Of a stretch of 64,000 nt of DNA, positions 36,167 through 46,056 are shown piece by piece. Position 1 is the first letter of the stretch, and each line of letters starts with the position of its first letter. The notes below the pieces were generated by a model, which saw nothing but the letters and a program-made list of their open reading frames with translations, made no database searches and was not told the DNA's origin. Location: contig NZ_CABHXX010000091.1 in assembly GCF_902170565.1 (NCBI RefSeq), positions 36,313-100,312 of the forward strand, read 5' to 3'. The DNA comes from Yersinia thracica (GTDB taxonomy: Bacteria > Pseudomonadota > Gammaproteobacteria > Enterobacterales > Enterobacteriaceae). A program made the position numbers and the translations under genes.

Positions 36167-36862
36167 ATGGCAATAATGGAACTTAATGATAATTTAGCAC
36201 TGACTCCTGTAGAGGAAGGGAAATATCTGGAAGCGTATTTACCGCTGGTAAAACGTATTGTCAGACAACTTTCATTTCAGACAGACAGTGTTATCGGCAA
36301 GGAGGATATGCAGCAAATTGCATTGATGGGTCTATTAGAGGCATTACGCCGCTATGGTCACCCCGATGGGCAATTTGCTGCCTATGCCGTCCATCGAATT
36401 CGTGGTGCGGTGCTGGATCAACTGCGAGAACATGACTGGCGGCCGCGCCGGTTAAGGCAAAAAACGCACAAGACTAATGAGGCAATTCGACAATTAGCCA
36501 AGCGATTAGGCCATGAACCGAGCTTTGAGGAGATAGCGACCGCGCTGCAACTGACGGCGGAGGAATATCAAGAATACCTGCTTTTGGAAAGTGCCAGTGC
36601 CATGGAGAGTTTGGACGAAATACTGTCATTAGACACGCCGACTGATGCTTTACAGAGCAGAGTATTAGAAGAAAGTATTATTATTGAAGATAATCTGAAC
36701 CATGCTATTGCGTCACTTGAGAAGCGAGAGCAAATGATTCTGCATCTTTATTATCAGCAAGAAATGAGTATGAAAGAAATTGCTCAGGTATTAGATCTTA
36801 CTGAAGCACGAATTTGTCAGCTCAATAAAAAGTTAGTACAAAAAATTAAATCATTTTTTTAA
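36167..36862 (+). CDS. lafS: Lateral flagellar sigma-28 factor LafS (FliA family)
   Basis: 231 residues. Region 2 (YLPLVKRIVRQLSF, MGLLEALRRYGHPDGQFAAYAVHRIRGAVLDQLREHDW) and region 4 (EKREQMILHLYYQQEMSMKEIAQVLDLTEARICQL) are intact, with a short region 3. It should transcribe late lateral genes such as lafA and be held in check by LfgM. The gene is inside the sigma-54-controlled lafB operon, so LafK sits above it. Confidence 0.95.
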   Translation: MAIMELNDNLALTPVEEGKYLEAYLPLVKRIVRQLSFQTDSVIGKEDMQQIALMGLLEALRRYGHPDGQFAAYAVHRIRGAVLDQLREHDWRPRRLRQKTHKTNEAIRQLAKRLGHEPSFEEIATALQLTAEEYQEYLLLESASAMESLDEILSLDTPTDALQSRVLEESIIIEDNLNHAIASLEKREQMILHLYYQQEMSMKEIAQVLDLTEARICQLNKKLVQKIKSFF

Positions 36863-36877
36863 ACTATCGAGGGTGTT

Positions 36878-37744
36878 ATGCAGAAATTATTTGGTCTGCT
36901 GGTCATTATGGTATGTGTGATTGGCGGATATATTATGTCGGGCGGAATATTATCTTCCTTCTGGCAACCAGGGGAAATTATTATTATTTTTGGTTCCGGT
37001 ATCGGTGCTATGATATTGGCGAACCCAGGTTATGTCCTCAAAGAAATGTGGTGTCAAATTATTGCGGTAACACGCAAGAGTGAATATACCGATGAATTTC
37101 AGAAACAATTATTAATGCTGCTCTATGAATTACTGGAAATGGTCGATGAAGGGGGATTAAAGCGCCTTGATGAACATATTGAAATACCGGCTAATAGTCC
37201 ATTATTCCAGCGCTACCCGCTTATTTTACATGATCACCATTTAGTGACTTTTATCTCCGATAATTTCCGCTTAATGGCGATGGGGAAAATTAATCAATAC
37301 GAACTTGAAGGGATCTTACAGCAAGAGTTATCCGCCGTAGAAGAGGAACTGCTGGTTCCCTCGCGTTCCTTTCACCGCACCGCAGAAGCCATGCCCGGCT
37401 TTGGTATTTGTGCTGCGGTATTAGGCATTATCATCACCATGCAGTCTATTGATGGTTCGATTGCACTGATTGGTATCAAAGTGGCGGCGGCTTTGATTGG
37501 CACCTTCCTCGGGGTGTTTATCTGTTATTGCCTGATGGATCCGATGGCTAATGCCATGGAGCAAGAGATGAAAAAGAAGCTGGCATTCTTTGAATGTGTG
37601 CGCATAGTGCTGGTCAGTCATGTGGCGGGTAAACCTTCGTTACTGGCGGTAGATGCCGGTCGCAAGATGCTGCCATTAGACAGCAAACCCACTTTTGCCA
37701 CGCTGGATTCCTGGATTAACAAGTTGATGATGGCAGGCGTGTAA
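36878..37744 (+). CDS. lafT: Lateral flagellar motor stator LafT (MotA family)
   Basis: 288 residues, four transmembrane helices (about 4-24, 29-48, 168-188, 196-220). FHRTAEAMPGFGICAAVLGIIITMQ carries the conserved MotA proline. The cytoplasmic loop (50-165) has the charged residues that contact FliG. H+-type or Na+-type coupling cannot be settled by eye. The start lies 15 bases after lafS, and its stop overlaps the lafU start. Confidence 0.95.
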   Translation: MQKLFGLLVIMVCVIGGYIMSGGILSSFWQPGEIIIIFGSGIGAMILANPGYVLKEMWCQIIAVTRKSEYTDEFQKQLLMLLYELLEMVDEGGLKRLDEHIEIPANSPLFQRYPLILHDHHLVTFISDNFRLMAMGKINQYELEGILQQELSAVEEELLVPSRSFHRTAEAMPGFGICAAVLGIIITMQSIDGSIALIGIKVAAALIGTFLGVFICYCLMDPMANAMEQEMKKKLAFFECVRIVLVSHVAGKPSLLAVDAGRKMLPLDSKPTFATLDSWINKLMMAGV

Positions 37745-38652
37745 TGAGAAGTCATGCCAGAAACGGGCAAACCACCATAATTAGACGCATGACCAGAAAA
37801 AGACACAATCGAGGGCATTCTGGCGCATGGAAAGTGGCTTTTGCCGACTTTACCTTAGCGATGATGGCGCTGTTTATGGTGCTATGGATTGTCGGGGTGG
37901 TCTCGGAAGAAGAACGGCAAGAAATCGTCGCGCAGCTGCATGGCAAAACCATTTTTGCGCAGCAGTCATTTATTTCGATTCCCTCCCAAAGCAAAAGTGG
38001 CGCTGGCAAGTTCTCTGACAGTGTCGATGGCCATGAACAGGCCAAAGAAATCAAAAGTAATCTGGCGGTCGAAGTGCCGGAGCCAGAACAGTCTCTGGAA
38101 GATGTGGTGGATAAATCACGTCAAGAAATGGAAGAGTTATCCCGCATTATTATGCAAATTACTTCCGCCTACGATGCGCAATCCAACTTGCAAATGGAAG
38201 TGGTGCCGCAAGGGCTGCGTATTCTGATTCAGGATGATAAGCAGCGCGATATGTTCCAGCGTAGCAGTGCGGTATTGACCCCATTCTTTGGCCGTTTACT
38301 GGCTGAATTAGCCCCGGCATTTAATGAAATGGACAATAAAATCATTATTACCGGTCATACCGATGCTTCCCGCTATCGTGATCAAGTGATGTACAACAAC
38401 TGGAACCTGTCTGGTGAGCGGGCGTTGATGGCCCATAGGGCGTTAGTCAAAGGTGGGTTAACTGAGGGGCGAGTATTGCAAATTAATGCCATGGCGGATC
38501 AGATGCTACTGGATCCGGCGGAACCTCTTGCGGCTAGAAACCGCCGTATTGAAATCATGGTATTAACCCAAACGGCCTCAGATACCTTATATCAATTTTT
38601 TGGTAACCACGGAGAGAATGTAGTGAAACCGGCAGCGAAGAAAGCCGGATAA
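37744..38652 (+). CDS. lafU: Lateral flagellar motor stator LafU (MotB family)
   Basis: 302 residues, full length. The single transmembrane helix (VAFADFTLAMMALFMVLWIVG, about residues 30-50) contains the ion-binding Asp. The OmpA-like peptidoglycan-binding domain (about 175-285) has TGHTDASRYRDQVMYNNWNLSGERA and NRRIEIMV. In many E. coli strains this gene is truncated together with loss of most of Flag-2; here it is intact. Confidence 0.95.
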   Translation: MRSHARNGQTTIIRRMTRKRHNRGHSGAWKVAFADFTLAMMALFMVLWIVGVVSEEERQEIVAQLHGKTIFAQQSFISIPSQSKSGAGKFSDSVDGHEQAKEIKSNLAVEVPEPEQSLEDVVDKSRQEMEELSRIIMQITSAYDAQSNLQMEVVPQGLRILIQDDKQRDMFQRSSAVLTPFFGRLLAELAPAFNEMDNKIIITGHTDASRYRDQVMYNNWNLSGERALMAHRALVKGGLTEGRVLQINAMADQMLLDPAEPLAARNRRIEIMVLTQTASDTLYQFFGNHGENVVKPAAKKAG

Positions 38653-38666
38653 TTATATTCTTTTTT

Positions 38667-38714
38667 CACCGCCCATCCTACCCCTCGAATTCTTAGGGCT
38701 GGGCGGTGCTTTTT
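38667..38714 (+). terminator. Terminator after lafU
   Basis: CACCGCCCA (38667-38675) pairs with TGGGCGGTG (38700-38708) and CTTTTT follows. It closes the lafBCDEFSTU operon and the Flag-2 locus. Confidence 0.9.
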
Positions 38715-38719
38715 AACGT

Positions 38720-38756
38720 TGTACCCGTCATGCTATAAGCTGCATCCAAACACGGC
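38720..38756. repeat. ERIC end fragment
   Basis: GTACCCGTCATGCTATAAGC and the following TGCAT match the terminal 25-30 bases of the ERIC copies elsewhere in the window; the rest is missing. It marks the boundary between Flag-2 and the lipoprotein gene. Confidence 0.55.
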
Positions 38757-38772
38757 GTTTGGGCGGCCAACA

Positions 38773-39240
38773 TTAGCGCGGTGTGATAGTGACAGTATTA
38801 CCATGGGTTGCAATGGTGACTCGTTGCCCCGGTTGGAACTGAGTCACACCTTGGGTCTGAACAACCAGGAAGGTGGTGCCGTTATCACGGCGAACTTCCA
38901 ATTCAACTCCGCTACTGCGGTTCATCATGCTCTGCACTTGCTGGCCAACAACACCACCGGCAACAGCACCAGCGGCAGTGCCGAGACGCCGACCTGTTCC
39001 GCCGCCTATTGTATTACCGAGGAAACCACCGACAACCGCCCCGCCAACAGCACCGGCGACATTATTCCCATCACCGCCCTGAATAGTTACCGGGCGCACA
39101 GAAACCAGAGTACCGTAAGTGACAGTTTGGGCCTGCCCAGCCTGAGCGCTGCTGAATGTATCGCCCGAAAGGGTGTTATTATTTGCGCAGCCACTGAGTG
39201 TGGCGACGGCGATAGCAACAACAATGAGTGGTTTTAACAT
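38773..39240 (-). CDS. Glycine-zipper outer-membrane lipoprotein, SlyB/Pcp family
   Basis: 155 residues from the ATG at 39240, which has GGGGC in a good position. The signal peptide ends with a lipobox (ATLSGC, Cys17). The middle has a glycine-zipper segment (GAVGGAVVGGFLGNTIGGGTG), followed by a C-terminal beta domain with QPGQRVTI. This is the Pcp/SlyB-type lipoprotein architecture. It stands alone, convergent with lafU. Confidence 0.85.
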   Translation of the reverse strand: MLKPLIVVAIAVATLSGCANNNTLSGDTFSSAQAGQAQTVTYGTLVSVRPVTIQGGDGNNVAGAVGGAVVGGFLGNTIGGGTGRRLGTAAGAVAGGVVGQQVQSMMNRSSGVELEVRRDNGTTFLVVQTQGVTQFQPGQRVTIATHGNTVTITPR

Positions 39241-39791
39241 AAAAGCCCCTTTTAGCGCATAACCGGTTGAATATTGACCGGCAAATGAATCATAGCACGA
39301 GTTATTTACCAAAAGTTTGATTTATATACAAAAGATACAATTAATTCATATTGGCTGTTTTTTAAACATCATGCCGGGCTGATCCATTTTGTAACATTAA
39401 GATTTGGCGATTCAGAGGGAAAAAGCAGAACTTTAAACCGTTAAAATTAATGAAATTGATAAAAATCTGATTGATATCCGGCTTAATAATGAACAGTTTT
39501 TGTCGCAGTATTATTCATTATTAATTGCACTTTATGATTTATATTTATGTCTTTTTTTTGTTTCATTTTTATATGAAGTGAAACTTTCATTTTTAGTTAA
39601 CTAACTAAAATAACTAATATTTAATTAAAGTTATTGAGATTGGTTTCATTATTGAGTTAATGATATTCAATTCCATCTGCATTCACCAGACTTCCTCCTG
39701 ACAGATTTTCTATTTCGTGGCAAATAAAATATTTTGCTGAAACGGTTTTAGTTCACAGATATTTCCCTCGCGTTAATTCAATCAATTTCCA

Positions 39792-39805
39792 TTGATTGAG
39801 ATCAA
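39792..39805. promoter_or_regulatory. FNR box of the hyb operon
   Basis: TTGAT-TGAG-ATCAA is a perfect match to the FNR consensus. With a -10 near TATTAA (39833-39838) its centre falls about 46 bases before the start of transcription, close to the usual class II activating position. Anaerobic activation suits an uptake hydrogenase. Confidence 0.85.
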
Positions 39806-39843
39806 CTTAATTAAGTTTCTAAAGTTACAAGCTATTAACAGAA

Positions 39844-39968
39844 TATCCTTCATCTTTCAAATTGCAGGTGTGTTGGCTGCTCTCACTTACCCGAATCACT
39901 TACTTATGTAAGCTCATCGGGATTATTTCGTTTGCCGCCTTCCTGCAACTTGAAATCTATTGGGTATA
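39844..39968. repeat. ERIC element in the hyb leader, about 125 bp
   Basis: TATCC at the left and TATTGGGTATA at the right, with CACTTACTTATGTAAGCTCATCGGGA in the core (around 39897-39922). It lies between the FNR box and hybO and probably falls inside the transcribed leader. Confidence 0.9.
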
Positions 39969-40049
39969 AGATATTGTTTTTTATAGGGATATGCTCGGCA
40001 TTAATATCGGGTATGTAAACAATAGAATAATAATGACAGGGGAAAAAAC

Positions 40050-41165
40050 ATGCTTTCCCAGCATGGCGTTAACCGTCGTGATTTTATGAAGCTTTGTGCC
40101 GCATTGGCGGCCACCATGGGGCTAGAGAGCAAGGCTGCCGCTGAAATTGCCAACACAGTCAGTTCCCCCCAGCGCCCTCCAGTTATCTGGATTGGTGCTC
40201 AGGAATGCACTGGCTGCACCGAATCACTGTTACGTTCCACTCACCCGACCATTGAAAACCTGCTGTTGAGTGTTATCTCAATGGAGTATCACGAAGTGCT
40301 CTCTGCGGCATTTGGTGAACAAGCGGAGGAGAATAAACACCGGGCCATCCAACAGTACAAAGGGAAATATGTGCTGGTGGTGGATGGGTCGATTCCACTG
40401 AAAGACGGTGGAATTTACTGCATGGTGGCGGGCAAACCTATTGTCGAGCATATCCGCGAAGCTGCGGAACATGCGGCGGCGATTATTGCCATTGGTTCGT
40501 GCTCTGCTTGGGGGGGGGTTCCCGCGACGGGCGGCAACCCGACGGGTGCGGTGAGTTTGCAAGCGGCGCTGCCGGGCAAAACCGTGATTAATATTCCCGG
40601 CTGTCCGCCCAATCCGCATAACTTCCTGGCGACAGTGGCCCACATCATTACTTTCGGGCGGCCACCGGCGCTGGATAGCAAAAACCGCCCGACTTTTGCT
40701 TATGGCCGTTTAATCCATGAAAACTGCGAGCGCCGCCCACACTTTGATGCCGGGCGCTTTGCCCGTCAATTTGGTGATGAAGGGCACCGTCAGGGTTTTT
40801 GTCTTTATCACCTGGGTTGCAAAGGGCCGGAAACCTACGGCAATTGCCCGACACTGGAGTTCTGCGATGTCGGCGGTGGCATCTGGCCGGTCGGTATTGG
40901 GCACCCTTGCTATGGCTGTAATGAAGAAGGGATTGGCTTCACCAAAGGCATCGCCCAACTGGCGAATGTCGAGAACCCGACACCGCGCGCGGAAAAACCG
41001 CTGATTAATAACCCGGAGGGCGGCGAAATTTCGACCACCGCCACCGCATTGCTGGGCGGCGTGGTGGGGTTGGTCGCGGGCGTCAGCTTGATGACGGTTC
41101 GTGAACTGGGGCGGCAACAGAAACAGCGCCGCAAAGATGACGATCACTCATCGCGGGAGGAATAG
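40050..41165 (+). CDS. hybO: Hydrogenase-2 small subunit HybO
   Basis: 371 residues. Twin-arginine signal NRRDFMK (about 8-14), iron-sulfur Cys ligands including [36 protein letters not shown] and [10 protein letters not shown], and a C-terminal membrane anchor helix (about 330-350). It is very close to E. coli HybO throughout. AGGGG at 40038-40042 is seven bases before the chosen ATG. A second ATG at 40033 encodes a HybO-like start (MTGEK) but is one base out of frame; see findings. First gene of the hyb-hyp operon. Confidence 0.96.
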   Translation: MLSQHGVNRRDFMKLCAALAATMGLESKAAAEIANTVSSPQRPPVIWIGAQECTGCTESLLRSTHPTIENLLLSVISMEYHEVLSAAFGEQAEENKHRAIQQYKGKYVLVVDGSIPLKDGGIYCMVAGKPIVEHIREAAEHAAAIIAIGSCSAWGGVPATGGNPTGAVSLQAALPGKTVINIPGCPPNPHNFLATVAHIITFGRPPALDSKNRPTFAYGRLIHENCERRPHFDAGRFARQFGDEGHRQGFCLYHLGCKGPETYGNCPTLEFCDVGGGIWPVGIGHPCYGCNEEGIGFTKGIAQLANVENPTPRAEKPLINNPEGGEISTTATALLGGVVGLVAGVSLMTVRELGRQQKQRRKDDDHSSREE

Positions 41166-41167
41166 CC

Positions 41168-42196
41168 GTGAACCGACGTCACTTTTTCAAATTAGCGTCT
41201 GGCGGTGTGCTGTTGGCGGGGCTTGCGCCCAGCACCCAAGCCGAGGTGCAAAATCGGCCGCCGATCCCCGGCGCGCTGAGCATGTTGTATGACTCCACAT
41301 TATGTGTCGGCTGTCAGGCCTGTGTGAGCAAATGCCAGCAAGTGAACCACAGTGAATTGTTTGAACAGGGTAAAACCTATGCCAGTGGCGAGGTGCTTTG
41401 GTCAGATAATGACAAACTCAGCCCCTATACCAACAATATTATTCAGGTCTGGACTCGCGGTGCGGGCATTCATAAAGATCAATTGGAAGACGGCTACGCC
41501 TATATCAAAAAGCAATGCATGCATTGTGTTGATCCGAATTGTGTTTCTGTTTGTCCGGTCAGTGCGCTGCGCAAAGATGCCAAAACCGGCATTGTCCACT
41601 ATGACCCCGATGTTTGCACCGGTTGCCGCTACTGCATGGTCGGGTGCCCGTTCAATGTGCCGAAATATGATTATCACAATCCCTTTGGCAAGATTCATAA
41701 ATGTGAATTATGCAATCAGCAAGGGGTCGAGCGGCTTGATAAGGGCGGCTTGCCCGGCTGTGTCGAGGTCTGCCCGACCGGTGCGGTGATTTTCGGCACT
41801 CGTGAAGAATTGCTGTCAGAGGCGAAGCGGCGGCTGACTCTCAAACCGGGCGAGAATTACCGCTTCCCACGGCAAACACTCAGCGCCAATGACACCTACG
41901 AACATCCGGTCGCTCACTATGACCACCATGTTTACGGTGAAAAAGAGGGCGGCGGTACCCAGGTATTGGTGCTGACGGGGATTCCGGCCGAGAAACTGGA
42001 TCTGCCGCCGTTGGCAGACTTGGCGACCGGCGCGCGCTCTGAGCATGTCCAGCACACCCTGTACAAGGGCATGATCTTGCCACTGGCGGTGTTGGCCGGT
42101 GTCACCGCTTTGGTGCATCGCAATACCCGCGATGAGCGCAAAGATAGCGATGCTGATAAGCACGATAACAAGGACGGCCATGATGACGATGCATAA
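41168..42196 (+). CDS. hybA: Hydrogenase-2 iron-sulfur electron carrier HybA
   Basis: 342 residues with a GTG start. A Tat signal (NRRHFFK, about 2-8) is followed by four [4Fe-4S] Cys clusters ([46 protein letters not shown]). A C-terminal anchor helix (about 300-316) ends in a highly charged tail ([15 protein letters not shown]). It passes electrons from HybOC to HybB. The DNA of the tail contains the hybB ribosome site. Confidence 0.95.
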   Translation: MNRRHFFKLASGGVLLAGLAPSTQAEVQNRPPIPGALSMLYDSTLCVGCQACVSKCQQVNHSELFEQGKTYASGEVLWSDNDKLSPYTNNIIQVWTRGAGIHKDQLEDGYAYIKKQCMHCVDPNCVSVCPVSALRKDAKTGIVHYDPDVCTGCRYCMVGCPFNVPKYDYHNPFGKIHKCELCNQQGVERLDKGGLPGCVEVCPTGAVIFGTREELLSEAKRRLTLKPGENYRFPRQTLSANDTYEHPVAHYDHHVYGEKEGGGTQVLVLTGIPAEKLDLPPLADLATGARSEHVQHTLYKGMILPLAVLAGVTALVHRNTRDERKDSDADKHDNKDGHDDDA

Positions 42197-43382
42197 ATCC
42201 AGCCCACTGGGTGGGCGGCTGGTCAGTTGGCCGGTGATGCTGTTAGCGCCTTTTGTCGTGCTGTGCGCGCTGTTGATTGTCAAACGTTTGGTGCTCGGGC
42301 TGGGGTCTGTCAGTGATTTGAATGGCGGCTTCCCGTGGGGCATCTGGATTGCTTTCGACTTACTGGTCGGCACCGGTTTGGCCTGTGGTGGCTGGGCATT
42401 GGCGTGGGCAGTTTATGTGTTCAATCGGGGGGAATATCACCCGCTGGTGCGCCCGGCGCTGCTCGCCAGTTTGTTTGGTTACGCGCTCGGTGGCCTTTCC
42501 ATCACCATCGACGTGGGCCGCTACTGGAACTTGCCTTACTTCTTTATTCCCGGCCATTTCAATGTCAACTCGGTGCTATTCGAAACCGCCGTCTGTATGA
42601 CCATTTATATCGGCGTGATGGCGGTGGAGTTCGCCCCGGCGCTGTTTGAGCGACTGGGCTGGAAAATCTCACTTAAGCGGCTGAACAAAGTGATGTTTTT
42701 TGTCATCGCGCTCGGTGCGTTGCTGCCGACCATGCACCAGTCTTCCATGGGATCATTGATGATAGCCGCCGGGGCTAAGATCCATCCGCTGTGGCAAAGC
42801 TATGAAATGTTGCCGCTGTTCTCCCTGCTAACCGCCGCCATTTTGGGTTTCTCGATTGTTATTTTCGAAGGCTCTTTGGTACAGGCCGGATTGCGCGGGC
42901 GCGGGGCCAATGAAGCGCCATTGTTCACGCGATTAACCACCATTATCGACCTGTTCTTGCTGCTGTTTATTCTACTGCGTCTCGGTGAAGTTATCGTGCG
43001 CCATAAGACAGAATATCTGTGGCACTTTGACCGCTATGCGATGGCTTTCTGGGCTGAAATTGTCCTGATGGCTTTGCCGCTGCTGATCTTCCGCATTCGG
43101 CGGGCAAGAGAAGACAGCCGCTTACTGTTTATCGGCGCGCTGTGCATGATAGGCGGCGCGGCGCTCTGGCGGCTCAATTACTCGCTGTTAGCCTTTAACC
43201 CCGGCGGCGGCTACAACTACTTTCCCACCACCAGTGAAATCCTGATCTCCATCGGCTTCGTCGCCATTGAGGTCTGCGCCTACATTTTATTGATTCGGCT
43301 GTTGCCGGTGCTTCCTGCTCACGGCCAGTTACATAAGAATAATCAGACAGAGGTAAAGCATGAGCCAACGCATCACCATTGA
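42183..43382 (+). CDS. hybB: Hydrogenase-2 integral membrane subunit HybB (NrfD/PsrC family)
   Basis: About 399 residues, ten predicted helices, almost collinear with E. coli HybB ([38 protein letters not shown]). It delivers electrons to menaquinone. ATGs at 42180, 42183 and 42189 are in frame; AAGGA at 42170-42174 is best spaced for 42183. It overlaps hybA by 14 bases and hybC by 23. Confidence 0.95.
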   Translation: MTMHKSSPLGGRLVSWPVMLLAPFVVLCALLIVKRLVLGLGSVSDLNGGFPWGIWIAFDLLVGTGLACGGWALAWAVYVFNRGEYHPLVRPALLASLFGYALGGLSITIDVGRYWNLPYFFIPGHFNVNSVLFETAVCMTIYIGVMAVEFAPALFERLGWKISLKRLNKVMFFVIALGALLPTMHQSSMGSLMIAAGAKIHPLWQSYEMLPLFSLLTAAILGFSIVIFEGSLVQAGLRGRGANEAPLFTRLTTIIDLFLLLFILLRLGEVIVRHKTEYLWHFDRYAMAFWAEIVLMALPLLIFRIRRAREDSRLLFIGALCMIGGAALWRLNYSLLAFNPGGGYNYFPTTSEILISIGFVAIEVCAYILLIRLLPVLPAHGQLHKNNQTEVKHEPTHHH

Positions 43383-45054
43383 TCCCGTCACCCGCATTGA
43401 GGGGCACCTGCGGATCGACTGCGAAATTGAGGACGGCAAGGTCATTAAAGCCTGGTCCTCCGGCACCATGTGGCGTGGCATGGAAGAAATTTTACAAGGT
43501 AATGATCCGCGCGATGCCTGGATGATTGTGCAGCGCATTTGCGGCGTATGCACCACGATTCACGCCATTGCTTCGGTGCGGGCGGTGGAAAATGCATTAG
43601 GGATGGAAGTGCCGGTTAATGCTCAGCATATCCGCAATTTGATTCTGGCGGCGCACAGTATTCATGACCATATTGTTCATTTTTATCAACTCTCTGCGTT
43701 GGACTGGGTAGATATTACCTCGGCGCTGCAAGCTTCGCCGCAAAAGGCGGCAGCCATGCTGAGTGGCTTGTCCAGTTGGCCGCTAAACAGCGCGGAAGAA
43801 TTTACCCGCGTGCAGCAGAAAATCAAAGATTTGGTCGCCAGTGGGCAGTTAGGTATTTTTGCTAATGGCTACTGGGGCCACCCGGCGATGGCATTGCCGC
43901 CAGAGGTCAATCTGATTGCGGTGGCGCATTATCTGCAAGCACTGGAATGCCAGCGCGATGCCAACCGCATTGTGGCGGTGCTCGGCGGAAAAACGCCGCA
44001 TATTCAGAATCTTGCCGTGGGCGGCGTTGCCAATCCAATCAATCTGGATATGCCCAGCGTGCTCAATCTAGAGCGCCTGATGCTGGTGAAATCCTTTATT
44101 GACCGGCTGGGCAGCTTTATTGAGCAGGTTTATAAGGTCGATACCGCGGTGATCGCCGCCCACTATCCTGGCTGGCTCCATCTGGGAAAAGGGGCGGATT
44201 ATTATCTCAGCGTGCCGGAGTTGCCGACTGACCGCAAAGGGGAAAACTTCCTGCTGCCGGGCGGCTATTTGGAAAACGGCAGCTTCCGCCCGATAGCCAA
44301 TCACAACGATCCGTACTTGATAGAAGGTATCGCCGAGAGCGGCAAGCACGCCTGGTATCAAGATGACGAACCGCTGGCCCCGTGGGAGGGCAAAACCAAC
44401 CCGAATTACACCGGCTGGCAGGAAGATGGCAAATATTCGTGGGTAAAAGCGCCGACTTTCTACGGCAAAACCGTGGAAGTGGGGCCGCTGGCGTGGCTCA
44501 TGTGCGGACTGGCCGCCGGACACACTCCGACTAAACAGCATTTCACTGACATCGGTGCGGCTTACCAAAAACTGAGCGGGCAGGCCATCACCCCTGAACA
44601 GTTGCCGTCCACACTGGGGCGCATTATTGGTCGGGCGGTGCATTGCTGTGTGCTGCATGAAACTTTGGCCCAGCAATGGACGGCGCTGGTCACCAATATT
44701 GGCACCGGTGATGTCGAAACCTTTATCAAGCCGGATATCCCGCTAACCGGCGAGATCCGTGGTGTGGGTTTTGAAGAAGCGCCGCGCGGCATGTTGTCGC
44801 ACTGGGTGGTTATCAAGGATGGCAAAATCGCCAACTATCAGGCGGTGGTGCCATCAACCTGGAACGCTGGCCCACGCAATTATAACGATGAGCCGGGGCC
44901 ATACGAGCAAGCGCTGGTGGGGACACCGATTGCAGATCCTGCCAAACCACTCGAAGTGGTGCGGACCATTCACTCATTCGACCCGTGTATGTCCTGTGCT
45001 GTACATATTGTTGATACAACGGGCAACGAAGTGACCAAAGTCAAGGTGCTGTGA
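43360..45054 (+). CDS. hybC: Hydrogenase-2 large subunit HybC
   Basis: 564 residues. The [NiFe] ligands are present as RICGVCTTIHA near residue 60 and DPCMSCAVH near the C-terminus. Fifteen residues follow the terminal His, the extension expected to be removed by HybD after nickel insertion. It catalyses H2 oxidation on the periplasmic side and is co-exported with HybO by the Tat system. Confidence 0.97.
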   Translation: MSQRITIDPVTRIEGHLRIDCEIEDGKVIKAWSSGTMWRGMEEILQGNDPRDAWMIVQRICGVCTTIHAIASVRAVENALGMEVPVNAQHIRNLILAAHSIHDHIVHFYQLSALDWVDITSALQASPQKAAAMLSGLSSWPLNSAEEFTRVQQKIKDLVASGQLGIFANGYWGHPAMALPPEVNLIAVAHYLQALECQRDANRIVAVLGGKTPHIQNLAVGGVANPINLDMPSVLNLERLMLVKSFIDRLGSFIEQVYKVDTAVIAAHYPGWLHLGKGADYYLSVPELPTDRKGENFLLPGGYLENGSFRPIANHNDPYLIEGIAESGKHAWYQDDEPLAPWEGKTNPNYTGWQEDGKYSWVKAPTFYGKTVEVGPLAWLMCGLAAGHTPTKQHFTDIGAAYQKLSGQAITPEQLPSTLGRIIGRAVHCCVLHETLAQQWTALVTNIGTGDVETFIKPDIPLTGEIRGVGFEEAPRGMLSHWVVIKDGKIANYQAVVPSTWNAGPRNYNDEPGPYEQALVGTPIADPAKPLEVVRTIHSFDPCMSCAVHIVDTTGNEVTKVKVL

Positions 45055-45545
45055 TGGGGATTTTGGTATTAGGTATAGGTAATTTATTACTCAGCGATGA
45101 AGCTGTCGGGGTGCGCATTGTCGAAGCGCTGGAGCAGCGCTTTCACATCCCGCCGGGGGTTGAGGTGCTGGATGGCGGCACCGCCGGTCTGGAACTGATG
45201 GAAGCCATGGCCAATCGCGAGCATTTGATTGTCGCCGATGCGGTGCTGACCGGGCAGCCACCGGGCAGTGTCGCGGTATTACGGGATAAAGAAATTCCGG
45301 CGATGTTTAGCCGCAAAGTGTCGCCGCATCAGTTGGGGCTATGTGATGTGCTGATGGCGCTGCAACTGACTGATGAGTTCCCGCGCCAGCTGACCCTGGT
45401 GGGGGTGGAGCCAGAGTCTTTAGCGCCAAAAATTGGCCTGACCCCGACAGTCACGCGGGCCATTGAACCGGCGCTGGAACAGATTCTGGCGGCATTACGC
45501 GCCAGCGGGATCACCCTTAAGGCGCGAGAAGAAAGTCATGTTTGA
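45051..45545 (+). CDS. hybD: Hydrogenase-2 maturation endopeptidase HybD
   Basis: 164 residues. The start has GIGNLLLSDEAVGVRIVEAL (about 7-26) with the Ni-sensing acidic residue, and SPHQLGLCDVL contains the conserved His. It removes the HybC C-terminal extension. Overlaps hybC by four bases. Confidence 0.96.
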   Translation: MMGILVLGIGNLLLSDEAVGVRIVEALEQRFHIPPGVEVLDGGTAGLELMEAMANREHLIVADAVLTGQPPGSVAVLRDKEIPAMFSRKVSPHQLGLCDVLMALQLTDEFPRQLTLVGVEPESLAPKIGLTPTVTRAIEPALEQILAALRASGITLKAREESHV

Positions 45546-46056
45546 TGTCATTGCGGGCCATGAACAAAACCCAGCGGCATTGTTGGAACAGGTATTCGGC
45601 CAGGTGGCGGCCGATGAAATGCGCGGCTTGCCATTTTACCGCGACCTTATTCCGCTGCGCGCCTGCGGGTTTCAGCTATTTGAGCAGCAGTGGATCGGCG
45701 CATTATTGACCCCGTGGATGCTCAGTTTGGTGGTATTGCCGGGGCCGCAGCAGAGTTGGCAACGCCGCGCAGTGGGTGAGCGCCTGATGTTGGCACTTCC
45801 TTGCGGTAGCATTAGTTTTATTGTCAGCGAAATAGATTTTACCGTCAGCGAAATTGCTGGTTGCGGCCAGTATCTCAGCCGCTCATTGATGTCGCCACTG
45901 GACACCACGCTCAGTGCCGAACGGGCATTGCAGTTGACGGAGCAGAGTGCGCGCATGGCGCTCTCACTGCCGGTGGTGGATGCTGATGCGCCCGCTAATC
46001 CCCGGCGGCGAGCCTTGTTTAACAAAGTTAGCCAAATAAAGAATCAGCATGCATGA
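45538..46056 (+). CDS. hybE: Hydrogenase-2 assembly chaperone HybE
   Basis: 172 residues. MRGLPFYRDLIPLRACGFQLFE and the WIGALLTPWMLSLVVLPGP stretch are typical of HybE, which proofreads the Tat signal of HybO. Starts eight bases before the hybD stop. Confidence 0.93.
   Translation: MFDVIAGHEQNPAALLEQVFGQVAADEMRGLPFYRDLIPLRACGFQLFEQQWIGALLTPWMLSLVVLPGPQQSWQRRAVGERLMLALPCGSISFIVSEIDFTVSEIAGCGQYLSRSLMSPLDTTLSAERALQLTEQSARMALSLPVVDADAPANPRRRALFNKVSQIKNQHA

Larger units (their letters stand above)
39241..40049. other. Regulatory region upstream of the hydrogenase operon
   Basis: About 800 bases without a gene. The first half is very AT-rich and contains the promoter of the minus-strand lipoprotein gene. 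A degenerate FNR-like site (TTGAT-AAAA-ATCTG) is at 39456-39469 and a perfect FNR box at 39792-39805. An ERIC element fills 39844-39968. TATTAA at 39833-39838 could be the hyb -10. Confidence 0.6.

Noticed and set aside
38719..39237. Plus-strand frame across the SlyB-like gene
   Set aside because: It runs antisense to a clear lipoprotein gene with signal peptide and lipobox, and begins in an ERIC fragment.
39456..39469. TTGATAAAAATCTG as a second hyb FNR site
   Set aside because: Two mismatches in the second half-site and more than 330 bases from the good box; kept only as a remark.
44068..44676. Long open frame antisense to hybC (202 codons)
   Set aside because: Shadow of the strongly conserved hybC gene; high GC third positions keep the opposite frame open.
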